Positions 24,618 through 33,800 of a stretch of DNA of 64,000 nt are shown in pieces. The notes below the pieces were generated by a model that saw only the letters and a list, made by a program, of their open reading frames with translations, did no database searches and was not told the origin of the DNA. The DNA is from Faecalibacterium prausnitzii (GTDB lineage Bacteria > Bacillota > Clostridia > Oscillospirales > Ruminococcaceae). The position numbers were made by a program, and so were the translations under genes. The stretch is from assembly GCA_004558805.1 (NCBI GenBank), contig SFDE01000016.1, positions 28,867-92,866 on the forward strand, written 5' to 3'. Position 1 is the first letter of the stretch; each line of letters opens with the position of its first letter.

Positions 24618-27200
24618 ATGGAAGAAGATTATGTGATGATACCGGGCAGCGGAACCAAAAAGATCATCCGCGATGTCAAAAAGGAGATCGAGACCGCATT
24701 TCTGGACTACTCCATGTCGGTCATCGTATCCCGTGCTCTGCCCGATGTGCGGGACGGTCTGAAGCCGGTGCACCGCCGCATTCTGTACACTATGCACGAG
24801 CGTGGCAACGACCCCAGCCACGCATACCGCAAGTCCGCCGACACCGTTGGTGCGGTGCTGGGCTCCTACCACCCCCACGGTGACGCATCGGTCTACGATG
24901 CCATGGTCCGTCTGGCACAGGACTTTTCCCTGCGGTATCCGCTGGTGGATGGTCAGGGTAACTTTGGCTCTGTGGACGGCGACCCTCCGGCTGCCTACCG
25001 TTACACCGAGGCGCGCATGAGCCGCATGGCGGTGGAGATGCTCACCGACATCGACAAGGATACCATCAACTGGGACCCCAACTTTGACGAGACCAAAAAG
25101 GAACCCAGTGTTCTGCCCTGCCGCTTCCCCAACCTGCTGGTCAACGGCAGTCAGGGCATCGCCGTGGGCATGGCGACCAACATCCCGCCCCACAACCTCG
25201 GCGAGGTCATTGACGGCTGTGTTGCCTACATCGATGACCCGGACATCGACCTGCCGGGGCTTATGGAGCACATCAAGGGACCGGACTTCCCCACCGCCGG
25301 CATCATTATGGGACGCAGCGGCATCCGTGCCGCCTACGCCACCGGCAGAGGCAAGATCACCCTCCGGGGTCGTGCCACCATCGAGGAGACCAAAAACGGT
25401 CGCACCCAGATCGTCATTACCGAGATCCCTTATATGGTCAACAAGGCACGGCTCATTGAGAACATGGCGGACCTTGTAAAGGACAAGCGCATCGAGGGCA
25501 TTACCGGACTCAACGACGAGACCAACCGCAAGGGTATGCGCATTGTGGTGGACATCCGTAAGGACGCCAACGCACAGGTGGTCCTGAACCAGCTGTACCA
25601 GTATACCCAGCTGCAGGATACCGTGGGCGTCATCATGCTGGCGATCGACCACAAGGTGCCCAAGGTGCTGACCCTGAAGCAGATGATCCAGAAGTATGTG
25701 GAGTTCCAGGACGAAGTGGTGCGCCGCCGCACCCAGTTCGACCTGAAAAAAGCAAAGGAACGTGCCCACATTCTGGAAGGTCTGAAAAAGGCAACCGACA
25801 TAGTGGACGAGCTGATCGCCACCATCCGTGCCTGCAAGGGCGGCATGGCAGAGGCAAAGCAGGCGATCATGGAACAGTTTGGCTTTGACGATCTGCAGGC
25901 AGATGCCATTGTCAAGCTGCAGCTGGGTCGTCTGGCAGGTCTGGAAATTCTGAAGATCGAAGAAGAACTGGCAGCCCTCCACGCCAAGATCCAGGACTGG
26001 GAAGCGATCCTTGCGGACGACACCCGGGTGCTTGCCATCGTCAAGGACGAGCTGCTGGAGATGAAGCGCCGCTTTGGTGACGAGCGCCGCACCGAGATCC
26101 AGTCGGTCACCGGCGAGGTGGACATTGAGGACCTGATCGCTGAGGAGCAGTGTGTCTACACCCTCACCGAGGCAGGCTATATCAAGCGTCAGCTGAAGGC
26201 GACCTATCAGGCACAGCGCCGGGGCGGCAGAGGCATTTCCGGCATGACCCGGAAGGAAGAGGACATCGTGCAGGAGATGTTTGTAGGCTCCACCCACGAC
26301 TATGTGCTCTTTGTCACCGACCGGGGTCGTCTGTTCCGCATCAAGGGCTACACCATCGCCGAGGGCAGCCGCACCAGCAAGGGCACCAACATCGTGAACC
26401 TACTGCAGCTGGCAGAGGGCGAAAAGGTCACCAACATGATCTGCCAGAGCCGGGAGGCGGACACCGAGGGCGGCTTTGTGACCATGGTGACCCGGCAGGG
26501 TCTTATCAAGCGTACCCCGCTGGAACAGTACGCCAACATCCGCAAGTCCGGACTCATCGGCATTGCCCTCAACGAGGGAGATGCTCTGGCATGGACCCGT
26601 CTCACCTCCGGACACGATATGCTCATCGTTGCCACCCGCAACGGTCAGGCAATCCGCTTTAACGAAGAGGACGCCCGTCCCATGGGACGCAACGGTCACG
26701 GCGTCCGTGCCATCCGTCTGGCAGAAGGCGACGAAGTGGTGGGCGTGTGCATCTGCCGGGAAGGCGGCACTGTGCTGACCGTCACCGAAAACGGCAAGGG
26801 TCGCCGCTCCGACATCGACACCTACCGCATCACCGCCCGTGGCGGCAAGGGCATCCGCAACTACGATGCCTCCAAGGATAAGGTTGCCGCTGTGAAGATC
26901 GTGGACGATGTGGACGACATCCTGCTCAGCAGTCAGGAGGGCATCATCATCCGTCTCCACGCCGACGAGATCCCCCTCCAGAGCCGCTACGGCTCCGGCG
27001 TCCGGGTCATGCGTCTGGGCGAGAACGACAAGGTGATGGTGCTGGCACGCACCGACCACGACGACGAGGCACAGACCGAGCAGATCGATACTTCCGAGGC
27101 AGAGGAAGAACCCACTGCCGAGCAGCTTGCCGCCATGGAGGCAGAGGACGCTGCCGCCGCTGTGGAAGCCCCGGAGGCAGACCCGGAAGAAAAGGAATGA
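24618..27200 (+). CDS. gyrA: DNA gyrase subunit A
   Basis: An 860-aa breakage-reunion subunit. The winged-helix/tower domain has catalytic Tyr129 in AAYRYTEARM. The quinolone-determining loop reads HPHGDASVYD, with Ala90, Ser91 and Asp94, the same residues and numbers as in M. tuberculosis GyrA. The C-terminal beta-pinwheel contains the GyrA box QRRGGRG needed for DNA wrapping. The tail is acidic (EAEEEPTAEQ...DPEEKE) and somewhat longer than usual. A weak hairpin (27200-27222) follows. Confidence 0.97.
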   Translation: MEEDYVMIPGSGTKKIIRDVKKEIETAFLDYSMSVIVSRALPDVRDGLKPVHRRILYTMHERGNDPSHAYRKSADTVGAVLGSYHPHGDASVYDAMVRLAQDFSLRYPLVDGQGNFGSVDGDPPAAYRYTEARMSRMAVEMLTDIDKDTINWDPNFDETKKEPSVLPCRFPNLLVNGSQGIAVGMATNIPPHNLGEVIDGCVAYIDDPDIDLPGLMEHIKGPDFPTAGIIMGRSGIRAAYATGRGKITLRGRATIEETKNGRTQIVITEIPYMVNKARLIENMADLVKDKRIEGITGLNDETNRKGMRIVVDIRKDANAQVVLNQLYQYTQLQDTVGVIMLAIDHKVPKVLTLKQMIQKYVEFQDEVVRRRTQFDLKKAKERAHILEGLKKATDIVDELIATIRACKGGMAEAKQAIMEQFGFDDLQADAIVKLQLGRLAGLEILKIEEELAALHAKIQDWEAILADDTRVLAIVKDELLEMKRRFGDERRTEIQSVTGEVDIEDLIAEEQCVYTLTEAGYIKRQLKATYQAQRRGGRGISGMTRKEEDIVQEMFVGSTHDYVLFVTDRGRLFRIKGYTIAEGSRTSKGTNIVNLLQLAEGEKVTNMICQSREADTEGGFVTMVTRQGLIKRTPLEQYANIRKSGLIGIALNEGDALAWTRLTSGHDMLIVATRNGQAIRFNEEDARPMGRNGHGVRAIRLAEGDEVVGVCICREGGTVLTVTENGKGRRSDIDTYRITARGGKGIRNYDASKDKVAAVKIVDDVDDILLSSQEGIIIRLHADEIPLQSRYGSGVRVMRLGENDKVMVLARTDHDDEAQTEQIDTSEAEEEPTAEQLAAMEAEDAAAAVEAPEADPEEKE

Positions 27201-27289
27201 TGTGCAGAGCGAAGCGGAGCACATTTAAAATCGTTTCACCGTCAGGTTTGTCTGGACTTCCCCTCAAAACTGTGATAAGATAAACAAAA

Positions 27290-27442
27290 TCACAATGCCC
27301 GTGGGGGAGTAGCAGGCGCTTTGCAGAGCGCAGCAAGTCAACACAATGACCGTTCTGGTCTGGCTTGCTTTCATTTGCGAGACTCATGTGTTTTAAGGAC
27401 GTGTAAAAGTGCGCCCGGACACATGGAGTCGGTTAAAAAAAC
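27290..27442 (+). ncRNA. yybP-ykoY manganese riboswitch
   Basis: The leader of mntP contains GGGGGAGTAGC (27303-27313) and a GCGCAGCAAGTCA block. It also has a hairpin with GCTTGC and the CGAGACTCATGTG segment, the conserved purine-rich words of the yybP-ykoY family as I recall them. A strong terminator at 27443-27484 lies between it and the gene. The family senses Mn2+ and typically turns on efflux genes, which fits MntP downstream. Boundaries are approximate. Confidence 0.75.
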
Positions 27443-27484
27443 CACCCGGTCCCGGATGCACAGCGCATCCGGGACCGGGTTTTG
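27443..27484 (+). terminator. Riboswitch-controlled intrinsic terminator
   Basis: The stem ACCCGGTCCCGGATGC / GCATCCGGGACCGGGT has an ACAGC-like loop and is followed by TTTTG. It sits 44 bp before the mntP start and probably forms when Mn2+ is low. Confidence 0.8.
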
Positions 27485-27527
27485 TGTTATCCTCATATAT
27501 TCAGGTCGGATTCAGGAGGCAGACGAT

Positions 27528-28109
27528 ATGGAATGGAATCTTGTGTTTTTTCTCAACAGCGCCCTGCTGGGAGTGGGGCTGGCAATGGATGCCTTTTCGG
27601 TGTCCATGGCAAACGGTCTTCACGACCCCAAAATGAACCGGAGCACCATGGCAAAAATTGCCGGCACCTTTGGAGCATTTCAGGCGCTTATGCCCATGGC
27701 GGGCTGGGTGTGTGTCCACACCATTCTGGAACTGTTCTCTTCTTTTGAGACCTTCATTCCCTGGATCGCGCTGGCACTGCTGGGCTACATCGGCGGCAAG
27801 ATGCTGCTGGAAGGCATCCGGGGCGGTGAGGCAGAGGAAGCGGCGGAGCTCAGCACCGGGGCGCTGCTGATGCAGGGCATTGCCACCAGCATCGACGCCC
27901 TTTCGGTGGGCTTTACCATCTCGGAATACGGCTGGCTCATGGCGCTGGTGTGTGCGGTGATCATTGCGGTGGTGACCTTTTTCATCTGCATGGCGGGACT
28001 GGACATCGGCAAAAAGTTTGGTACAAAGCTTTCCGGCAAGGCGAATATTCTGGGAGGCGTCATCCTTATCGGCATCGGTCTGGAGATCTTTATCTCCGGG
28101 GTGCTGTAA
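27528..28109 (+). CDS. mntP: Manganese efflux pump MntP
   Basis: A 193-aa membrane protein with six hydrophobic helices in two repeats. Each repeat carries the Asp-containing motif: MDAFSVSMANGL near residue 22 and SIDALSVGFTISEYG near residue 125. It exports Mn2+. The ATG at 27528 follows AGGAGG. Expression is probably controlled by the manganese riboswitch and terminator directly upstream. A terminator closes the gene. Confidence 0.93.
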   Translation: MEWNLVFFLNSALLGVGLAMDAFSVSMANGLHDPKMNRSTMAKIAGTFGAFQALMPMAGWVCVHTILELFSSFETFIPWIALALLGYIGGKMLLEGIRGGEAEEAAELSTGALLMQGIATSIDALSVGFTISEYGWLMALVCAVIIAVVTFFICMAGLDIGKKFGTKLSGKANILGGVILIGIGLEIFISGVL

Positions 28110-28122
28110 AAAAGACTGTAAA

Positions 28123-28162
28123 AAGCAAGCCCGGAAGGCAGAAATACCTTCCGGGCTTGTGA
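28123..28162 (+). terminator. mntP terminator
   Basis: The stem AAGCCCGGAAGG / CCTTCCGGGCTT is followed by GTGATTT. The T-run is weak, the stem strong. Confidence 0.65.
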
Positions 28163-28165
28163 TTT

Positions 28166-28412
28166 ACTCCTTCCGTCGCAGCTTGCGCTGTGCCAAAGGC
28201 TCCCTCCAGGAGGGCGCCAACCTCTCCGTCTGCTCCCCTGAAGGGGGCTTATGGCGTTACCGCAAGCTTTACACTTTAGCCGGAAACTTTACCGCTGTGC
28301 CAAAGGCTCCCTCCCAGAGGGAGCTGGCAAAACCGTCAGGTTTTGACTGAGGGAGTTTAAGCTCCCCCCTTCGGGGGAGCTGGCACGCCGTAAGGCGTGA
28401 CTGAGAGGGTCT
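28166..28412. repeat. Interspersed repeat copy 2 (compound)
   Basis: About 247 bp without a gene. It contains two GCCAAAGGCTCCCTCC words (near 28192 and 28303), GAGGGAGCTGGCAAAACCG followed by TCAGGTTTTGACTGAGGGAG, and a GCTCCCCC/GGGGGAGC hairpin. It appears to be two or three repeat units in tandem between mntP and the convergent GntR gene. Confidence 0.75.
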
Positions 28413-28417
28413 GTCAT

Positions 28418-28433
28418 TGTTCCCCGTGGAACA
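28418..28433. promoter_or_regulatory. parS-like site 4
   Basis: TGTTCCCCGTGGAACA shares the TGTTCC/GGAACA arms of sites 1-3 and matches 13 of 16 positions of the Bacillota parS consensus, including the central CGTG. It lies 8 bp beyond the stop of the GntR gene, about 10 kb right of dnaA. Confidence 0.5.
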
Positions 28434-28441
28434 ATTTGAAC

Positions 28442-29128
28442 TTATTTCACGGTCTCCGGTTCAAAAAAGTCGGCGTATTCCTCGGTGAGCCGACTGCCCA
28501 GGCGGCGGATGCCGCCGTAGAGGTGCCGCTCCACCAGAGGTTCAAAGGCGGCAAGGTCGCACCGTTCAATGGCGTTCAGCAGGTTCCGGTGGTCTGCAAT
28601 GACCTCGTCCAGCCCGCCGCTGGTCATGGTGTCCAGCATCCGGAACCGGCTGTAGTCCGCATGGGCGTTCTGCAGCGTGCCCCACAGATACATCTTGTCC
28701 ATGGCGGCAAACCAGGTCTCGTGCAGCAGGCGGTCTGCCTCATAGAGACGGTTGAAATCCGGCTCGGGGGCGTGCGCCAGCTTTTCGTAGGCGTCCACCC
28801 GCACCCGGATGGCGGCACGCTGCTCCGGGGTGCACCGGGGGGTAAAGTCCCGGAGCACCCGCGCCTCCACCGCTGTGCGCTCGTAGATCAGCTCGTCCAC
28901 GATGCGCCGGTTCAGCCGGGTGACGGTGGTGCCCTTGTAGGGTACGATCTTTACCAGTCCGTTTTCCTGCAATTTTTGCAGCACCACCCGGATCAGGGTC
29001 CGGGGCGCCCCAAACCGGCTGCACAGGGGATTTTCGCTGAGAGAAGAGCCGGGGCGCAGGGTCAGGTCAATGATCTCCCGCTCCAGCACGGCATAGATCT
29101 CGGCGTCGGTCTTGTATTGCTGTTCCAT
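28442..29128 (-). CDS. GntR-family regulator, FCD (FadR-like) subfamily
   Basis: About 228 aa. The N-terminal winged helix (LTLRPGSSLSENPLCSRFGA, RTLIRVVLQKLQENGLVK) covers about residues 20-80. The all-helical FCD effector domain (about 90-215) has the Asp/His metal-site pattern (FNRLYEADRLLHETWF; ADHRNLLNAI; ERHLYGGIRRLG). I start at the ATG at 29128, 5 nt after AGGTGAG; an in-frame GTG lies at 29137. It has clear similarity to the second GntR protein at 52858-53547 (shared ADYSRF, HLYGG and GS near the ends). FCD regulators usually sense carboxylates. No obvious target gene adjoins it. Confidence 0.88.
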   Translation of the reverse strand: MEQQYKTDAEIYAVLEREIIDLTLRPGSSLSENPLCSRFGAPRTLIRVVLQKLQENGLVKIVPYKGTTVTRLNRRIVDELIYERTAVEARVLRDFTPRCTPEQRAAIRVRVDAYEKLAHAPEPDFNRLYEADRLLHETWFAAMDKMYLWGTLQNAHADYSRFRMLDTMTSGGLDEVIADHRNLLNAIERCDLAAFEPLVERHLYGGIRRLGSRLTEEYADFFEPETVK

Positions 29129-29168
29129 ATCACTCACCTAGTTGAAATGATGTATTTGCGGCGATCCA

Positions 29169-29861
29169 TCATTCTAAAAATTCTCTCCATGGTCCGGTCT
29201 GCGGCAGGGGCAGTTCAAACTTCATATCTTTTCCGGTCACGGGGTGCACAAACTGCAGCCCGCAGCTCTGCAGCGCAATGCTGCCCTTGTGGCGGCTGCC
29301 GTACTTGCCGTCTCCGTACAAGGGATGTTTCCGGGAGGCAAACTGCACCCGGATCTGATGGGTGCGTCCAGTGTGCAGGGTGATCTGCACAAGGCTGCAC
29401 TCCCCTGCAGTGGACAGGATCCGGTATTCCAGCACCGCCTCCCGCACCCCCTTCCGGGGGCGGCTCACCGGGAACACCCGCCCCTTCCGGCTGTCCTTGA
29501 ACAGATAGTCCCGCAGGACGCCGGTCTCCGGCAAATTTTGGTCAGGGGCACCGGCGACCACGGCGCGGTACTGCTTGATGAACCGGGGTGGCTCTGGTGC
29601 ACCTTCGGCTCTGCCGTCCTGTACGGCGTAGGCGGTCTGACTCTGGGTGATCTGCCGGCTGAGATGGGCGGCAGCAGCAGGGGTCTTTGCGTAGACCATC
29701 AGCCCGGATACGCCGGTGTCCAGACGGTGGACCACCCCCACAAAGGCGTCCGGACACTGCCACTGTTCCCGCAGGGCGGCAATGACCCCTTCCTCGCTGG
29801 AAAGCCCGGCGGGCTTGTCCACCACCACAAGGGCGGCGTCTTCGTATACCACAGGGATCAC
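29169..29861 (-). CDS. RluA-family pseudouridine synthase
   Basis: A 230-aa single-domain pseudouridine synthase acting on rRNA or tRNA. The catalytic Asp is in VVHRLDTGVSGLMVYAKT (about residues 43-60). Further family motifs are KQYRAVVAG, LHTGRTHQIRVQFA and HPLYGDGKYG. No S4 domain is present, so it is RluA- or TruC-like rather than RluD-like. It is coupled by a 4-base overlap to the upstream NUDIX gene. Confidence 0.9.
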   Translation of the reverse strand: MIPVVYEDAALVVVDKPAGLSSEEGVIAALREQWQCPDAFVGVVHRLDTGVSGLMVYAKTPAAAAHLSRQITQSQTAYAVQDGRAEGAPEPPRFIKQYRAVVAGAPDQNLPETGVLRDYLFKDSRKGRVFPVSRPRKGVREAVLEYRILSTAGECSLVQITLHTGRTHQIRVQFASRKHPLYGDGKYGSRHKGSIALQSCGLQFVHPVTGKDMKFELPLPQTGPWREFLE

Positions 29862-30412
29862 AGCTTGCCCTCTGCCACCAGTGCCTTCAGCTTCAGGATG
29901 CCGGCAATGGTCTTTCCGTCCTTGATCTCCCCGCTCATGACCATCTGGTATGCCTTCTCCAGAGGCACCCGGTCCGGGGTCAGGAACTCGTCTGCATCCA
30001 GATGCATCTGGGTCTGGTGCAGTCCGGTGGCGATCCAGGTGTAGATCACCTCGGTGTCATAGCCCACGGTGGGGTAGAACTCTCCCAGAGAGGTGTAGTG
30101 ATCGGCGGTAAGCCCGCACTCCTCTTCCAGCTCCCGCTTTGCCGCCTCAAAAGGGTCCTCTCCCTTTTCCAGCTTACCGGCAGGCAGCTCCCACAGCTCC
30201 TGCTGCATGGCGTAGCGGAACTGACGAACCATGCAGATGGTGCCGTCCTCAAAATACGGCAGGATGCAGGCGCCGCCGTGGTGGTGGACCACCTCTCGGG
30301 AAGCGGTCTTGCCGTTCTCCAGCAGAGCCACATCCTTGGTCAGGGTAATGACCCTGCCCTCAAAAAGCACCTCGCTGGAAAGAGTCTTTTCAAAATGCAC
30401 TGTACGTTCCAT
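29858..30412 (-). CDS. NUDIX hydrolase, ADP-ribose pyrophosphatase-like
   Basis: A 184-aa protein with the NUDIX box at about residues 88-110 (starts GKLEKGEDPFEAA, ends RELEEECGL). The residues before it (VRQFRYAMQQELWELPAG) and the PTVGYDTEVIYTW segment after it are typical of the ADP-ribose pyrophosphatase (NudF) group. It probably hydrolyses ADP-ribose or a related dinucleotide. Its stop overlaps the start of the pseudouridine synthase. Confidence 0.9.
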   Translation of the reverse strand: MERTVHFEKTLSSEVLFEGRVITLTKDVALLENGKTASREVVHHHGGACILPYFEDGTICMVRQFRYAMQQELWELPAGKLEKGEDPFEAAKRELEEECGLTADHYTSLGEFYPTVGYDTEVIYTWIATGLHQTQMHLDADEFLTPDRVPLEKAYQMVMSGEIKDGKTIAGILKLKALVAEGKL

Positions 30413-30840
30413 TTGCCTTTGCCCCTTTTTTCCGGCGAAACGCCGGTTTTCTGCTTCTCAGTTTACGGCAAGGCAGGGTTTTTTGTCAATAACCAAGATG
30501 GAAACGATACCAAAGCCAACCGGGAAAATATCCCCAAAAAACCAGGGAAAAATGAAATATTTGACAAAAATATCACTATCCGGAGAAAACCGCTCCGGCA
30601 AAAAATAAAAAACCGAAAAAACGGCGTGGTTTCTTGCTTTAATACGCTAAAGACGTACAAAACAGCTAAAAAATATTTTTTATTTTTGGTGTGTTTGTTG
30701 GTCGCTATACGTTTACTTTGCGGGCGGAATTTGTTATTATAGTATACAAGCAATAGTGCCTTTTAAGGAGTTCTCCGGCTCCAGCGGGCATATTGCCCCG
30801 CGCTAAAGGTACCAAAATTCTGAATAATGGAGGAAGAAAA
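30413..30840. promoter_or_regulatory. AT-rich gap with the probable nifJ promoter
   Basis: 428 bp without a gene. Upstream of nifJ, TTTACT (30712-30717), a 17-bp spacer and TATTAT (30735-30740) form a plausible promoter. It is followed at once by AGTATACAAG (30741-30750), whose TTGTATACT core on the other strand resembles GntR/FCD operators. The 5' part is unusually AT-rich for this genome and I see nothing else in it. Confidence 0.45.
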
Positions 30841-33800
30841 ATGCCTAGAGCAAAGCAAACGATGGATGGCAATACCGCTGCCGCCCATGTAGCGTATGCC
30901 TACACGGACGTGGCTGCCATCTACCCCATTACCCCGTCTTCTCCGATGGCTGACTCTGTGGACCAGTGGTCTGCAGCCGGTCAGAAGAACATCTTCGGCA
31001 ACCAGGTCAAGGTGGTCGAGATGGAGTCTGAGGCAGGCGCTGCCGGTGCAGTGCACGGCTCTCTGGGTGCAGGTGCTGTTACCACCACCTTCACCGCTTC
31101 TCAGGGTCTGCTGCTGATGATCCCCAACATGTACAAGATCGCTGCTGAGCAGCTGCCCTGCGTGTTCGATGTTTCTGCACGTACTGTTGCTACCCAGTCC
31201 CTGAACATCTTCGGTGATCACAGCGATGTTATGGCATGCCGCCAGACCGGCTTCGCAATGCTGGTCGAGAGCAGCGTGCAGGAAGTTATGGATCTGTCCC
31301 CTGTCGCACACCTGTGCGCCATCGAGGGCAAGGTTCCCTTCCTGAACTTCTTCGACGGCTTCCGTACTTCTCATGAGTACCAGAAGATCGAGAAGTGGGA
31401 TTACGCCGATCTGAAGGAAATGTGCAACATGGAGGCTGTGGAGGAGTTCCGTAAGAAGGCTCTGAACCCCGAAAACCCCAAGATGCGCGGTTCCCACGAG
31501 AACGGCGACGTGTTCTTCCAGCATCGTGAGGCATGCAACAGCGTTTACAACGCTCTGCCTGCTGTTGTTGAGAAGTACATGGCAAAGATCAACGAGAAGC
31601 TGGGCACCAACTACGATCTGTTCAACTACTACGGCGCACCCGATGCTGACCGTGTGATCGTGGCTATGGGTTCCATCTGCGACGTTGCTGATGAGGTCAT
31701 CGACTACCTGAACGCCAAGGGCGAGAAGGTCGGTATCGTCAAGGTCCGCCTGTACCGTCCCTGGGTCTCCGCTTCCCTGCTGAAGGTCCTGCCCAAGACC
31801 GCCAAGAAGGTGGCTGTGCTGGACCGCACCAAGGAGCCCGGCTCTCTGGGCGAGCCCCTGTACCTGGATGTTGCCGCTACCCTGCGTGAGGCTGGTCTGA
31901 ACGACGTGGTCCTGACCGGCGGTCGCTACGGTCTGGGCAGCAAGGATACCCCGCCGTCCTCCATCTTTGCTCTGTTCAAGGAGCTGGAGAAGGATCAGCC
32001 CAAGGAGCGTTTCACTCTGGGTATCACCGATGACGTGACCTTCCTGTCTCTGCCGGAAGTCAAGCCCGCTCCCATCACCGCAGCTGCTGGCACCAAGGAG
32101 TGCAAGTTCTGGGGTCTGGGCGGCGACGGTACTGTCGGTGCTAACAAGAACTCCGTCAAGATCATCGGCGACCATACCGACAAGTATGTTCAGGCATACT
32201 TCCAGTATGACTCCAAGAAGACCGGCGGCGTGACCATCAGCCACCTGCGTTTTGGCGACAAGCCCATCCGCAGCCCCTACTACATCAACCAGGCTGACTT
32301 CGTGGCTTGCCACAACCCCGCTTACATCCACATGGGCATGAAGATGGTCCAGGATGTCAAGCCCGGCGGCGTGTTCATGATCAACTGCCAGTGGTCCGAT
32401 GAGGAGCTGGGTCAGCACCTGAACGCCGAGGCAAAGAAGTATATCGCTGACAACAACATCCAGCTGTATACCATCAATGCTATCGATAAGGCTATCGAGA
32501 TCGGCATGGGCAAGCGCACCAACACCATCCTGCAGTCTGCATTCTTCAAGCTGGCTGATGTCATGCCCATCGAGGATGCCGTCAACTTCATGAAGCAGGC
32601 AGCTCAGAAGAGCTACGGCAAGAAGGGTCAGGACGTCGTTGAGATGAACTGGAAGGCTATCGATGCAGGCGTTGACGCCATCCACAAGGTGGACGTGCCC
32701 GCATCCTGGTCCAACCCCGAGGCTGATCCCGCACCCAAGGCTCTCACCGGCCGTCCGGAGCTGGTCAAGCAGATCCGCGAGGTCATGGAGCCCATTGCCC
32801 GTATGGACGGCGACAGCCTGCCTGTCTCTTCCTTCGTGGCAAATGCAAACGGCGAGTGGGAGCAGGGCGCTTCTGCATACGAGAAGCGCGGCACCGCTGT
32901 CAACGTCCCCGAGTGGGATGCTGCAAAGTGCGTTGGCTGCAACCAGTGTGCATTCGTCTGCTCTCATGCAACCATCCGTCCCTTCCAGCTGACCGCCGAC
33001 GAGCTGGCAGCTGCTCCTGCACAGACCAAGAGCCGCGACAACAAGCCCGCAAACGAGTACAAGTTTGTCATGGCTGTGTCTCCTCTGGACTGCATGGGCT
33101 GCGGCGAGTGCGTCACCGTCTGCCCCACCAAGGCTATCACCATGGTGCCGCAGGACAGCCAGGCCGATCAGCAGGCAGTGTTCGACTACTGCGTGGCCAA
33201 CATCTCCAAGAAGCCTTCCAAGTTTGCTGACGATACCGTTATCGGTTCTCAGTTCAACCAGCCGCTGCTGGAGTTCTCTGGCTCCTGCGCAGGCTGTGCC
33301 GAGACTTCTTACGCTCGCCTGATCACTCAGCTGTTCGGCGAGAAGATGTACATCTCCAACGCTACCGGCTGCTCCTCCATCTGGGGCGGCACCGCTTCCA
33401 TCTCTCCGTACACCGTCAACAAGGACAGCGGCCATGGTCCTGCATGGTGCAACTCCCTGTTCGAGGATAACGCAGAGCATGGTCTGGGTCTGTACATCGG
33501 TCAGAAGACCATCCGCGAGAACCTGATCAAGGAGATCGCAGAGGTTGCTGGTTCCGACAAGGCTTCTGCTGAGCTGAAGGCTGCTTACGAGCAGTTCATC
33601 GCAACCAAGAACAACACCAAGGCAAACGACGAGCCCGCAAAGGCTCTGATTGCTGAGCTGGAGAAGGCGGCTGCTGCCGGCTGCGAGAAGTCTGCAGAGA
33701 TCCTGAAGAGCAAGCAGTACATCGCCAAGAAGTCCGTCTGGATCTTCGGTGGTGACGGCTGGGCATACGACATCGGCTTCGGTGGTCTGGACCACGTCCT

